NCBI GenBank assembly: GCA_907163375.1
Contig: CAJQUW010010320.1
Span: forward strand, 186,001-250,000
DNA: 64,000 nt
Origin: Prostheceraeus crozeri
Taxonomy: Eukaryota > Platyhelminthes > Polycladida > Euryleptidae
Reading direction: 5' to 3'
Shown here: positions 45,996 through 57,484 of the stretch, one piece after another
How positions within the stretch are numbered: the first letter of the stretch is position 1
Layout: each line of letters starts with the position of its first letter
Made by a program: the position numbers and the translations under genes
The notes under the pieces: model-generated
Databases searched by the model: none
What the model saw: only the letters and a program-made list of their open reading frames with translations
What the model was told of the DNA's origin: nothing

Positions 45996-47999
45996 TAGGG
46001 ATGTACCGACATATCGGCTGATTATCGGCAGCTTTTGTAACACATCGGTTATCGGCCGATATCTAAAAAAAATTGCCGATATTTTGCCGATATTATTGTT
46101 TCTGATTTTTTACGATGTCTTTCAATTTTAACTTATTCAGTATTTACATACTTACATGTAGTGATTATCTAAAATGTTAAATGAAAGTTTAAAATAAAAT
46201 TAATGCGATGATTAATATAGGCCTACCGTACATATGTTAAGGTACACAATACAATCCAAAATATATTAGACTATCATTTTGACTGAATGCTGGCTTAATA
46301 TGCTATGCTATTCCTATTAGTTGGATAGTAAAATTAAATGTAGTTTCCAGAAGCTATAAGAATCCAAGTATTGTTTGCAAAACACTGATGTAATATTTGC
46401 TTAATTGTATGAAGTTACATGAATGCAGTAGGTCAGTACCTGTATGTCATACTTTTAATGACTCTTTCCGCCATTGTTGTAAATAAATTTCAAAAAAAAT
46501 AATATTTTTTAATAAAATTTATTGGTGTTCGTCAATCTTTTCTGTTTCTTTAAACTGTATCGCATAGTTTCTGTACATCATTAACGACTAACGTCATGTG
46601 CATGTCCGAAATTTGTTTTATAGATACAGTCCATTGTATAGTCAATGTACCAGATATTCTGTCATACACAGTGGCAAATACATACAGGTTGCGCGAACAG
46701 CAACGAGAAGGTGCAGCCCCTCTTACAGACTTCAGCACTGACCGTTGTTTGAATGTAGGGTTTCTAGTCTTTCTACGTATTTCTAATTTTAGTTTCTATC
46801 CACTATCGTTCAAGAAGGATTGGCCTTACAGAATGCACCGAGCAGAGAAAGTCAGCAGAAAACTGATGTCATTTACTATTTATAGACATTCGTACAATAC
46901 TCATCAGTAATTGATGGATGTAATCTTAAAAACGCTCATTTGTTTAGTTTACTCTTACAGTAAGATCGCCGACATATTCAGCTTGATCTCGAGACGTCTA
47001 CCTATACATGCAATGCACACATCAAAAAGACAGGTTTGGCAGCTTTTCAAATACTTGACGTTGATAATTCGAATGCTAAATGTCTATGCTGTGAAGAAGA
47101 CAATATTTCAACTTTAGTGTCTCGTGGAGGAAAAGAGAAACGGAACTTTACAACAACGAACTTGAGAAGTCATCTCAATGTCGAAGACCCGGAACAATTT
47201 TCTCAGCTAAAGGTCGAAGAAGATAAAAAAAGACTAGCAGAAACGGTCATTAGATGAATCCAGTTCTGGGTTTCGTAAAAAACTGAAGACGCAATTGACT
47301 CTACAAGGCAGTTTCGACGCGACGAAGAAGTGAGATAAAGACAGTTCGAAATCTTTGGCCGTGATTAAATTAATTGGAGAAATGATTCCTCTCGATAATC
47401 AACCCTTCTCAATCGTTGAAAATGTAGGATTCGTTCGCTTAATCAAACACGCTCTTCCCAACTACAGTATTCCGTTCAGAAGTGACTTCAACGCGAATAT
47501 TATTCCTGACCTTTATATTCAGGCTCGGAATGTAATACTGAAACGTATGGAAACTGCTAAAAAATTCTCGTTTACAACAGATGTTTGGACTTGCCAACAT
47601 ACAAATGAGGCATTTATTAGCCTATCCAAAACTATTTTCTTTTCAAGACATAAATTTCGATAGAAACGTCAAGCAATGCTGTATGCTATTGTCAGGTAAA
47701 CTACAAGTTTACAATAAAGCAATGATTGCGGTACTTCTTTAGTTAAGAGCATTGATATTGGAGTTTCATTCTGCAGTGAACACGTGAAAAGTAAAGTATC
47801 TTAACATAAAATATTTACACGTATGGTCATATATTGTGAAGTATATAGTCAAAAGGGCGGATATTGGATAGGTTATGTTGAGGGAATCACGTACATGGAA
47901 TATGTTACATGAACATGGGCAGTGCCGATATTGATTTTTTTGCCGATAAATTATCGGTATCGGTTAATCGGCAAAATTTCGCATCTCGGAACATTCCTA
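45996..47999 (+). mobile_element. 2.0-kb hAT transposon with 8-bp TSD
   Basis: Ends TAGGGATGTACCGA (45996) and the complement of TAGGAATGTTCCGA (ending 47999) are imperfect inverted repeats. CTTCCTAT flanks both sides (45988-45995 and 48000-48007), a perfect 8-bp duplication. Subterminal regions contain about a dozen ATCGG/CCGAT words. Only the N-terminal part of a ZBED-like transposase is encoded, so the copy is internally or 3' deleted and non-autonomous. Confidence 0.88.
47000..47663 (+). pseudogene. ZBED-like hAT transposase, N-terminal part
   Basis: A BED finger is split over two frames: SKRQVWQLFKY precedes NAKCLCCEED and TTTNLRSHL, giving the C-x2-C and His of the finger with one slip near 47050. 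After a further break, 47355-47663 has PFSIVENVGFVRLIKHALPN, then KFSFTTDVWTCQHTNEAFIS, the start of the RNase H-like catalytic core with the first Asp (TTDVW). The remaining catalytic residues and the dimerisation tail are missing. It belongs to the ZBED1/ZBED4-like group of Ac-type hATs and is inactive. Confidence 0.75.
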
Positions 48000-48007
48000 C
48001 TTCCTAT

Positions 48008-48560
48008 TCCTATATACTCAGACTCAGAATCATCGATCAAAGCATTGATGGCTGGACCTCTTGCAAAGCAGGATTGTATACAAGCTAATGTCTGGGAAAA
48101 ATCCTGAAAATAGTGGAACATTTGGACAACGTTACATTTCAGTTTGTTTCAGCTCTATGTGCTATTGAGAAAAACGAAATGGCGAACTTAGCTGACAGCG
48201 AGGCTGTGCACTCAGAGACCGGGCGAAATATCGGATACGAAGCAGCTAAGGCAGCACTTAAAAAGAATAATGAACGAAAAATGGACAACCGAACTAAGAC
48301 AAGATGCGATAACAGCCAGGATGCTTGGAAATCGAAGAACGCAGTTGAAAAACAGGTATCAACTCACTAGAGAGGAACACTGCATCATTTCTCAGCTAAG
48401 ATGTGGCGAATCTAAGTGGTTAGGGAAAATTTCCCAGGAGATTAAATGAAGAGATGGAAGAAGAATGTAGGTGGTGCCGCTTGTTGACTGAGACGTTGGA
48501 TTACATATTCCGAGAGTGTAATGCCAGGAAGATCCGGTATGCAAGGAGAAGCCATGGTAT
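48008..48560 (+). pseudogene. RNase H-bearing LINE, part 3 (RNase H second half and C-terminal finger)
   Basis: Begins IPIYSDSESSIKALMAG, with the third catalytic Asp in the SDS motif, then FQFVSALCAIEKNEMANLAD, which corresponds to the H-x-G-I-x-G-N-E-x-A-D-x-L-A motif of LINE RNase H with His replaced. Further down are EEECRWCRLLTETLDY and FRECNA, a CCHC-like C-terminal finger. Frame changes are present. It joins 45085-45437 once the intervening LINE fragment and hAT are discounted. Confidence 0.7.
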
Positions 48561-48778
48561 TACCGACAGTGAAGACCTCAATAAACCAGACATTGTATTT
48601 ACATGTAATTCAATGACATTGTAGATTTCATTGTAAGCTTCTCAACATCATGTACTTCGTGTTTGCCATGAGCGCTAGCCCAGATGCGGAAAAAAAGACT
48701 GCCTCAGGTGGAGTCGTGCAAGTGGAGTTTTACAAAATTTTGCTATTTTGAGATGAAATATTCATATACCATATATTT

Positions 48779-49643
48779 TTTCTCATACGGTGATGAAAGT
48801 CATCCCAGTAGCCATTTATAATAGAATATAATGCTTACCAATTTAAATTATTAGTTAAAGTAGTCCTAATGAGGACTGATGGCGTTCTCCAATCCGCAAG
48901 TGTACAAAGGCAATGCTACTGTAACCATTGGATTAATCAGTTCTTAAAAGAACTCAATGTACCTTTCTCGTGGCAACGAATTAAAATTGATCAGCTTTGG
49001 CCCAATATCTGGTAAAAATGGAAATCTTAAGACTTGTACTGTAATGCTACTCATTCTTGCTCTTAATATACTAATACCATAGATTCCAAACACTGCCGTA
49101 TACACGTTCAAAACAAACGTCTAATATACTGTACCGACTACAGATGCTGATAGTGGAAATAGAATAAGACAATGGTCACAATAGGTTACGGAAATTAAAA
49201 ATGGATATCATAAAACAACAGGAAACCGATGAATAAAAATTGGAAAAGTGGAGGTAAAATATGGAAATACAGCGATGCTACTACACCGATTATAAGTGAA
49301 CTATATCTGACACTACACAAAGTGGATAATGGTAAGAGTGGATAAGTGGAAAGTGGATTTTGGAGGTAAAACAATAGAACTACAATGACACTCGACTACA
49401 CCGAAAGCAATGAAACTATACACACTATACCTAAGACTACACATGGAAAATACTATTTCTTCACTTGAATTTGTTATCGTAAGTTTCTTCATCCGTCAAT
49501 AGTACTTCATGTAATTCCACATTTCTTCATTTGAATTACAATACATCGACCACTACTTCAGCTACCGATTAAGAGATATAAAACATAATACTGCAGTCCG
49601 TCAGTCATCAGCAGGTACTCGTCTAGTTGTGTTTCGACCCCTA
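48779..49643 (-). repeat. Inverted LTR copy of the Ty3-like relic
   Basis: The reverse complement of 39710-40568 with a few percent differences. The match begins and ends sharply; the U5-like part and primer-binding site present at 40569-40824 are absent here, so this is a partial LTR. No coding sequence is attached. Confidence 0.85.
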
Positions 49644-49649
49644 TTTGGG

Positions 49650-51130
49650 CCATAATGTATAATATACTCAGTGGTAACAGCAGTCAATAACTACATTCAA
49701 AGGCCTAAATGATGATGAGAAATTACGAGATTCACTCAGAAAACGAGGAGAAAAGGTTCCCTCACATAGAAAGTGATAAATTTTCATCAATTATCAACGG
49801 AAATTTCCGAAATATTCTATTACGCGCCGATGAGTTGTTGGATGACGGCATTAAAACTGTAGTGAAACTGTCGTCAACTCTATAGTCGTAAAAGTGTATT
49901 TTCACAGCAATAAATACGGCCATATTAAACTACACATTTTTTGCAAATGCATTTTCGATAATAGCATTCAACAAATATCCCTCACTTTGCTTAGCGTCCC
50001 CCTAAATTTTTCGATGAATTTCGCTCTCAAAATGAACGAATCACTCATATGATATCTTCACTGAAAGGGCATTGCACAACAGCAATTTTTCGGTCTAGAA
50101 GGATGCCACTGAGCAATTCAGAGTGATTTCTATGAAAGTATCAATTGCAATGTTCATGTCATGAAAACAATGATGGAAACAGAGAAATGGAAGACAGACA
50201 GCTAATTATGTTGACTTGCAGCACGTTGACAGGAATTACATTCAGAGAATGATTACACTTGTACACCGAAAAACATTTGAGAAAAGAAGAAGGGCGTCAT
50301 AATCATATGAAAGAGGTGATGAGAGGTAATTCAATGAAATATCGAAATTAGTTTAAACACGCTAAACTGCAATTTATTATTCAAAGATACTTCAAGGAAG
50401 TTGACTGGTTAGTTACATTTCTCAGAACTCTGCTACAGAATTCTGTAAGTAAGTTTTTGCTAATTTCTTGATTTAACATGAAATGTTAATGATTTTGTAC
50501 ATGTAATGTTGCTTTTTCAATTCAAAGACAGTGTGTCCATTTTGACCTGCAAACCATGATTTTTCGAAGCTGCGTAATACATGTATTTCCCAGTTGGAAA
50601 TGATAGCATGTCTCTTTACTAATGCTAAAATTTAATCTCAGCTATCTCTAGACAATTGCCGCGGTATCACTTCACGCATGTCCATCCAAACGCAAATAGC
50701 CAGCTGCAAAACTGATCTGGTCAAAAAGAAAATAAGTCACACCTTACTAAGGATGATCAATTACATTCTATCGTTGATGATCCACTTAGACTGTTGTCAT
50801 CATTAATTCTCGTGAACCATTTCATTAATTTTGCGTTACGATTGACAATTTTGTTGTTGTTTTTGGTTAGGTTGGAAAAGAACATGATTCAATTGAGGTC
50901 GGATGTATCATGGTTCATAATATAAACGATGTAATAATAATGCTCGTGATTTGCTAGGAATGTTGCCTGACAATATTACAAATCTTGAATGCCGAAGACC
51001 TCTGTCATTGCACTACAAAATTGGGCAAATGAATAATGATGAACGTTGGCAAGCAGTTAGGATGCTAAAGACGTCGCTCTTAGCATTTTGTCGCAAGGTA
51101 GAGAAGCGCATGGCAGCCCTGACTGGAATC
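49650..51130. other. No gene recognised
   Basis: AT-rich noncoding DNA. The plus-strand frame starting 50951 has no domain and runs into the repeat cluster at 51141. Confidence 0.4.
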
Positions 51131-51140
51131 TTAACATCAA

Positions 51141-51527
51141 GCGCGCCGGCACCAAATTCTATTTATAGATTATTCCAGACTAAGGCGCGCCGGGAGCAAA
51201 ATATATTTATAGATCCTTCCGGATTAAAGCGCGCCGGCACCAAATTCTATTTATAGATTCTACTCAATAAAAATCCGCATGATGAGTTTAATGCGCGCCG
51301 TAACAGAACACAGTAATTTTTTTAACTTGAACGAGTACGTTTTCATCCTTTCATTCGCAATATTTATTGCGTTATATTTGCACGAACGAATAGTATCCTA
51401 AAATGTACTTCATTAAACGCCAAAGCGCGCCGGGAAGTGCGCTATTTATAGAAATTACAGGATCCTGGCGCGCCAATGCGCCGGGATATGTTCTATTTTT
51501 AGAAAATATCGCTTATCGAGCGCGCCG
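51141..51527. repeat. Degenerate repeat of GCGCGCCGG plus TATA-like modules
   Basis: GCGCGCC-type blocks start at about 51141, 51184, 51228, 51292, 51425, 51477 and 51519. The spacing is near 43 bp or roughly multiples of it. Most are followed about 12 bp later by CTATTTATAGA, which reads TCTATAAATAG on the minus strand. The GC-rich blocks contrast with the AT-rich surroundings. Confidence 0.75.
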
Positions 51528-51539
51528 GATTAATCCAGC

Positions 51540-53122
51540 AAAACATGTAAAGATTCCAGTCGGGATGGCAGCGATTATTGCTGCTATATGCTATTTCACT
51601 ACCTAGTGTATTTATGTGAGATTATTGTTCACAAGTGGAAAAATGTGTTCAAATACATAGAATATTTGCAAGTAAAATAGCTTTAATTGCTGTAAACTGC
51701 AAGTGCTTTAAACATAGCTTTTTTTCGGATGGGTAGCCCTATACTTTTGCAAGTGACTGTACAATTGCACCGAAATTAGACCTTAAAATAATTAATTAGT
51801 TTTAAAGAATAATTTCTCCCTTCTATGATATAAAATACACTATTTCTGAAAAACATTTTTGGGGTAATGCTTCTCACTTCCAAGGCACAACGTCATACTA
51901 GCAAGGTGTGAGTGGGCAAGTTTTATGTCTTTAACTCTCACCCAGTAGTGGGCTAAACCTGATATCCAGTATAGACGCGTGGTGCCTCCCTGAGACGGAC
52001 ACTGGATCTTCTTCACCCATCGAAACACATCGCTAATTAATCTCGATATGGCCAAATTAACCTGATAAGACACATCCACAGGGGGAAAGATGGTCTTCAT
52101 CGAATAAAATTTAATTACAGTTGAATGTGCTATTTTAGTTTTCACTTGACTACTTTGTTGCTATGTATTGTCACCACTTGAATACACAACTTCACGTGTA
52201 TAGCCACCTCCTGAAAGATACTATACTTTTGATGTGGCCTCAAATTTGCTTCCAGTAGGAATTCGGCAACTTCAAGTTGAGGGGTCTGGTAATCGCATCG
52301 GTGACCCCAATTCCGCTGCCCATGAATGTAGAGGTAACCTTCTTTTAATCAAATATGAATCAATGTGCTATCAATTAATCATGAAATATGCCTGGTTTTT
52401 TGCTTTGCTAGAACTTTAAAGCGGTATCATGCTGCGTTCATAAAATCGTGCGTGAGAAAATTACCGAATGTTGAAAGATTTCATCGTGATAAGGCAAGTG
52501 ATCTCTCCTTCTTTGTTGACCAAAAGTCGAAGTTTAGCGTTTCGGGAATTACACCCTCGTCAGTGGCGTAAGGTCAATCGGCAAAGTATCGAATGTTGCT
52601 GTCATCGATAGGAGTGACGTCATCCTTGTATTTGATGAGATGAATGATGCTATGAATGGTTGGTTGACTGAAACATGAAGATAACACAGTTTTACAGTGC
52701 ACTATAATCAATTGATCGATATGCATTCTTCTCACTGAAACAGAAATCTCAAATGCGCCGAATTGATGAACTACATTTTTTTCATTATGCCACATTTCAG
52801 TGCATTATTAATTTGACAGTCAGATTAAGTTTGAGAAGATGCTCTCATGGTTTACTTTTAGTTCATTTTATATGGCTAGCTTTGCTTATGTGAATCAGCC
52901 TTGTCATCAGCTCTTTGAATGAAGATATTGTTTGACCTTATAAGAGGAGAATTATGACAACTATTGTAATGTCGTTTATTTCATGTCATTGACCTGTAGT
53001 ATGGATTCTAGCATTTGACATGAAGTATAAGGTAGTGCAACGTTTGTACACAAAGTAAATGACTAAATTCACACTAGTAATCAAAAATAATTTTGAGCAT
53101 ATGGATACATGGCTACGGAGTC
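51540..53122. other. No gene assigned
   Basis: A minus-strand frame at 52145-51840 (with VDVSYQVNLAISRLISDVFR) and plus-strand frames at 52234-52571 have coding-like composition and some nearby AG and GT signals, but I could not build a consistent spliced model or recognise a family. Confidence 0.3.
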
Positions 53123-53978
53123 TAGGGGAAGGTGGGGGATTGCCGCACCCCTAAGCCAAAATGCGTCTAAAATCTTTATTTTATGTTATTTCTACACCGG
53201 TTTCAATAGCATTATTCTCCATATAACAATTTACAATAGTGACACGCAATTCGGTCGATTTCTTTATTATCAAATGAGTAAAACAAATAAGGGTCAATCT
53301 CAAAAATTCGGACATTACCGCACACTGGCGGGTATTATCGCACGCCAAGATGGGTAATACCGCAATAGTTGGGTAATATCGTGTCTTAGGCCCTAATTCA
53401 TAAGAAGCAAGACATCAAATTAAGACGTTCATATTTTTACATCAATTGCATCATACCCTTTTCGCATAATGTTATAACTATCAGAATTTGTGATACATTT
53501 ATGATATTAGAAAATTCATTAATGATTTTAGAAATGTCTTAAAATATGGCTAATTTTCTACGCATACTGCTAATGTAGGCTTATATACTTTTGCGTACCT
53601 TATTCTCAGGATAGAATAGATCTCCATAGATTCATTAGGGTATGCTTAGTAATCAATTCAAATAAGGTTACATGTATTGCACTATAGTCAAAATATGAAT
53701 GAATAGTCGCAAACCCGAAATAATAGCCCCGATAAAGCTTACTAACACACAAGAACAAAACAAGTGAAGGCATTATTTTTATTAGCTACTCAGTAGTATA
53801 TGGGAATAATATAAAAAACAAAATCCAATAGAACTATATTCATCGTAAATGTTAATTAACATACTAAATAACAAACGTCCTATCATAAATCTTGATCATA
53901 ATGCATGGTTGTTATGAGTCAATAACGTAAAGTTCTGTTTATGGATATAAAAGTCGTACAAAAGTCCAGATAACTTCT

Positions 53979-55738
53979 TCAATTACCAGTACACAATCTC
54001 TGACAAAAATCACAAACATAAGCATCATTCAATACCTCATAATAGGCGTAATTTTCGTGACACCATCCGTCGCATGTGGAACAGTTGATCCAGTCTTCGT
54101 TCGGGGGGGGGGGGGCTTTCATATTTCTCACCACAAAAGATGCAGTAAAATTCCTCCATTGTCTCCACGGTATCGGAGATGTTACTAGGACCGGAGGTCT
54201 TCTTGCCTGTCTTCCTTTTCTTCTGTAGGCCTACCGGTAAGTCTCCGGTTGATGAAGATGGTTCCTGTTAATACAATTAGAATTCACGTCAAACGAATAA
54301 TCATGATAATGACATTAATATAAATCTTACTTGAGATTCTGAAGGTATTGAAATTATCTCCTGTTCTGGGTTGAGACCGAGAATCACAGATGCCATTCTC
54401 TTTGGCCTTTTCTGCTTTACCTCTCGTTTTGGATGAGGAGGTGGAGGAGGACTTGCCAAATCAACGATTGTTCTTTTTCGTGTTTCCGGCATCTCAGTAT
54501 CGGGATTGATGTTTTCATTGGCTGGTGATATCATGTTCATTGCTTCTGATGAAAGATAGTCTTCATCGGTGAATACACTTGGATTGCATGGATATATTCC
54601 AGTAACTTTAAATCCTTTTTGGCCTTTATCCATAGTTGCGATCTTGATATAGGCTCGGTTTATTAAAGCCGCAACATCGTACTCGGATGCACGTTTTGCT
54701 TGGCTTGTCTTCATCAACAATTCAATCTCTCGACTGAAAGCGTTCTTCAGTGGACCGAAAAATGTCACGTCGAGGGGTTGTGTTCTGTGAGAGGTGTGGG
54801 GAGAAATAGTCACCATAATTATTCCTTTTACTGATGCAAAAACGTGATGCAGCTAGGCCAATGTGGCTCGAATGGTTGTCTAGGATAAGCAGTGTGATTT
54901 TTTCTTTGGGACAGTTTGCATGAGTAGCAAAATGTTCTAGCCATTTCAAGAAGAGCTCGTCATTGCTCCAGCCGTTATTTGAGCATGCGTAAATTGCACC
55001 TGGAGGTCCATCTTTTGATAGATTGTCATTCATCCTTTGTCGTGGGAAAATGATCAACGGTGGAATATACGTTCCTGCAGCACTCATAGCGAAAATCCCG
55101 GTGATATTCCTTCCCCTTTCACAACTTACTGCCTTTCCAACTTGCTTTTGTCCCCTTTTGGCGACAATTTTTGATGTCTTCTGGACAACGTTAAAGCCTG
55201 TTTCATCTATATAGTAAATGTCATGACTACGAAGCTCTCCCTGATCATAAACAAATTCAATATTGTCATAAAATCGTTTCATTGCTTCTCTATTGAATCC
55301 TACAATACGATGAATGCTGGTTGGCTCGGGTTTTCGTAGACAGATTTCTGGATGACGACTGACGAACCCATAATACCAATCTTTTCCTGCAAGTTTTGTA
55401 ATATTATTGAAGCGATGACACAAGTTGTTTTCAGTCGCGAAAGTGTAGACAATTCTGCGCAATTCAAGTGGAGTAATACCGTAAAAAATATTTGCAAGGT
55501 ACAGCAATCGTTCAACAAGAAGATTTTCCTGTTCTTGCGATAAAACAGTTTTGCAACCAAGACACGGATCGTCTTTTTTTCCATTCTTAATTCGATCGCG
55601 CAATGTCGATAAAGGTATCGAATATGTTCTTGACGCCTCCCTCCTTGACATGCCCGCTTTCACATCTTCTATCGCCTTGGTTAAGTCATTTGAATTCCAT
55701 TTTCCTCTCAAATTTTTCTTTGCATAATTCCGTGGCAT
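53979..55738 (-). pseudogene. pogo-like transposase with C-terminal PHD-like finger; two frame disruptions
   Basis: The start is ATG of MPRNYAKKNLRGKW at 55738, directly after a splice-acceptor-like TACTTTCAG, so a 5' UTR intron is likely. Residues 10-50 form a Pipsqueak-type helix-turn-helix (DLTKAIEDVKAGMSRREASR). A CENP-B-like DNA-binding part follows, then the DDE_1 core with IYYIDETGF, LLILDNHSSH and TQPLDVTFFGPLK. One slip near 54810 separates the core. An intron with donor GTAAGA (exon ends 54331) and acceptor TTAACAG (exon starts 54264) leads in phase to a last exon encoding FYCIFCGEKYE, a run of 13 C bases, then WINCSTCDGWCHENY and AYVCDFC, a PHD-like zinc finger, ending at 53979. 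The C run is out of frame by one indel, possibly a sequencing artefact. Confidence 0.82.
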
Positions 55739-55967
55739 CTGAAAGTAGAAGCAAGCTATTAATATCAAAGAATACACAACAAATGTTTAGATTATGAGCC
55801 TATATAAGGGTATTATAGGTCTAGTTGCGTATTTGATAGTGAAAGTTGAGATGATTTTTATAACTAATATAGATATCATTCCAGTTGCTTTATATTACTA
55901 CAAAATATAGATTGAAGTATAATTCTCCTATGAATATATCCGTTAACGTAACATCGATAAATCGAAA

Positions 55968-56032
55968 GCTAGAGTAGCTGAACAGATAAAGAACTGGGTT
56001 AACTTCTGGAAGTTCCTGGTTCGATACCCTTA
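55968..56032 (+). repeat. tRNA-like sequence inside the pogo element
   Basis: AGTAGCTGAACAGATAAAG resembles an A-box region and GGTTCGATACC (56018-56028) a B box with normal spacing. Arms are poorly paired. It is probably a SINE head or decayed tRNA, antisense to the transposase and upstream of its start. Confidence 0.35.
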
Positions 56033-56940
56033 CAAAGATATATTTTTGCGTATACTGTAGGTAGGCTATACTTGTATATTAAAAATTTAATTACTACTAT
56101 CAGACCTATATTTACACAGTTGTTGCGTATGTGTTCATCAAAGGCTACTTTTACGAACAATAAGTATCAGCTAAGGTACTCGCTATATAGGCCTACTGAT
56201 ATAGCCTATAGGGACAGTTTATGCTGTTGATAAGAAGCGAAAATGGGAAACTACATGTATAAGGCTTACTGATGTGGGTAATATCGTACATTGTAATACA
56301 TTGTTGGGTAATACCGTGCACGGACGTGCGCTATTACCCGACTGTTGTTCAGAAGTGTGTGGTATTACCCCGACGCGACTTTTATTCTTAATAGAGCTAT
56401 CATCTGAAAAATATTGAAGTTGTAGAACTTCCGCTACCACATTTAGTTAATCAAATATTTAGCTAATTAGATTTCACAGAGCATATATTTGAATTCTTCT
56501 TTACATTAGCTCTAAAGCTTAATAAGATATCATCAAAAACTTACTTCAAAACTTCGTGAACACTTTCAAGTGAAGCTAAATAAATATGGCCGAAGGAATC
56601 AAAACTGAATTTTTTTAAACAAACTGAATTTCCTGAAAATATCATATGACGGATTATTAGATCACCTGGGATAGCACAAGTGCCTAAACTCAGATGTGCG
56701 GTATTACCCACCTGTGCGATAATACCCCACTTTCCCCTACCGGTTTTTCAGAGCCATGTTTCATCATCGATATGAAGTGAATTCTGTAGTTGGCTAATTT
56801 TCTATAAATATTGTTGGCTCATAGTTATTATTCTTGTAAGACTGTAGGCCCATTCCCACCACTATCGATGCAAATATGAAAATCAAGAAATATGACCGCA
56901 GATCAGACTGCAACTTCAATCGTAGAGGTCAGTATTCACA

Positions 56941-57020
56941 AGCCCTAGGTTGCAACCTTGTCCTTTTTCATCAAGCAACTATTTTGGCAAATAAGGCCAA
57001 TGGGAAGTCGAAAGTCAAAT
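56941..57020 (+). repeat. Shared short repeat, copy B
   Basis: The counterpart of 42061-42160, with CATCAAGCAACTATTTTGGC and GCCAATGGGAAGTC. Noncoding; family unknown. Confidence 0.45.
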
Positions 57021-57289
57021 CCAATTCCAATGTCGATAATCCAGCGTCAAGATGTCATCGATGCTATAATCAAACCGAGTGCAGTAGTGTGCAATTGTCT
57101 CAGACAAATAAAGACGCTTTAATATGATGTGCTTATTTTCATGAGTGCCTAGCTAACTGTTGCAATATGTTTCAACAGCCATCTAGGATATTTCCTAGGC
57201 ATTCGACTAAGTCCCGCATCAGGGACTCATCAGGCATAAACTTCTTTCTTCTTTCCTTAATGACCGGCAGATATCTGTCGTCTTAGATG

Positions 57290-57470
57290 GCCAGAAGTCT
57301 TCTACCAAGGTTGTCAATGCCCACTCTTTTCCTGCTGTACATCAACGACCTCCCAGACTGCCTAGTCAGTAAATTGGTGATGTAGGCCTATGGAGATGAC
57401 AAGACACTCTTCAATTCCAATGAGCGACTAGCAAAGAACACTCAACAGCGGTTATGCTGCGTTATTAATA
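57290..57470 (+). pseudogene. LINE reverse transcriptase fragment, left part
   Basis: Reads PTLFLLYINDLPDCLVSKLV, then after a stop AYGDDKTLFNSNERL. LFLLYINDLP and the following Y-x-D-D are the palm of a LINE RT (Y-G-D-D where Y-A-D-D is usual). Interrupted by a mariner at 57485 and continued at about 58866. Heavily decayed, with no endonuclease. Confidence 0.6.
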
Positions 57471-57484
57471 TACATGTACATGTA

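Larger units (their letters stand above)
53125..56737 (-). mobile_element. pogo/Tigger-like DNA transposon, 3.6 kb
   Basis: Ends GGGGAAGGTGGGGGATTG (53125) and the complement of GGGGAAAGTGGGGTATTA (ending 56737) are inverted repeats of about 24 bp, flanked by TA on both sides (53123-53124, 56738-56739), the usual pogo/Tc target. Subterminal regions at 53150-53390 and 56270-56737 contain repeated GGGTAATATCGCAC-like words. The minus strand encodes a pogo-type transposase. Confidence 0.88.

Noticed and set aside
46596-46910. Open frame inside the 2.0-kb hAT
   Set aside because: No similarity to transposase; it lies in the noncoding 5' part of the element.
50951-51606. Frames with repeated peptides across the GC-rich cluster
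   Set aside because: The 43-44 bp period changes frame at each unit, so the peptides are not conserved as repeats; no known domain.
52234-52571. Two possible spliced exons (AG-bounded, GT/GC-bounded)
   Set aside because: Phases and donors do not make a consistent model and no family is recognisable.
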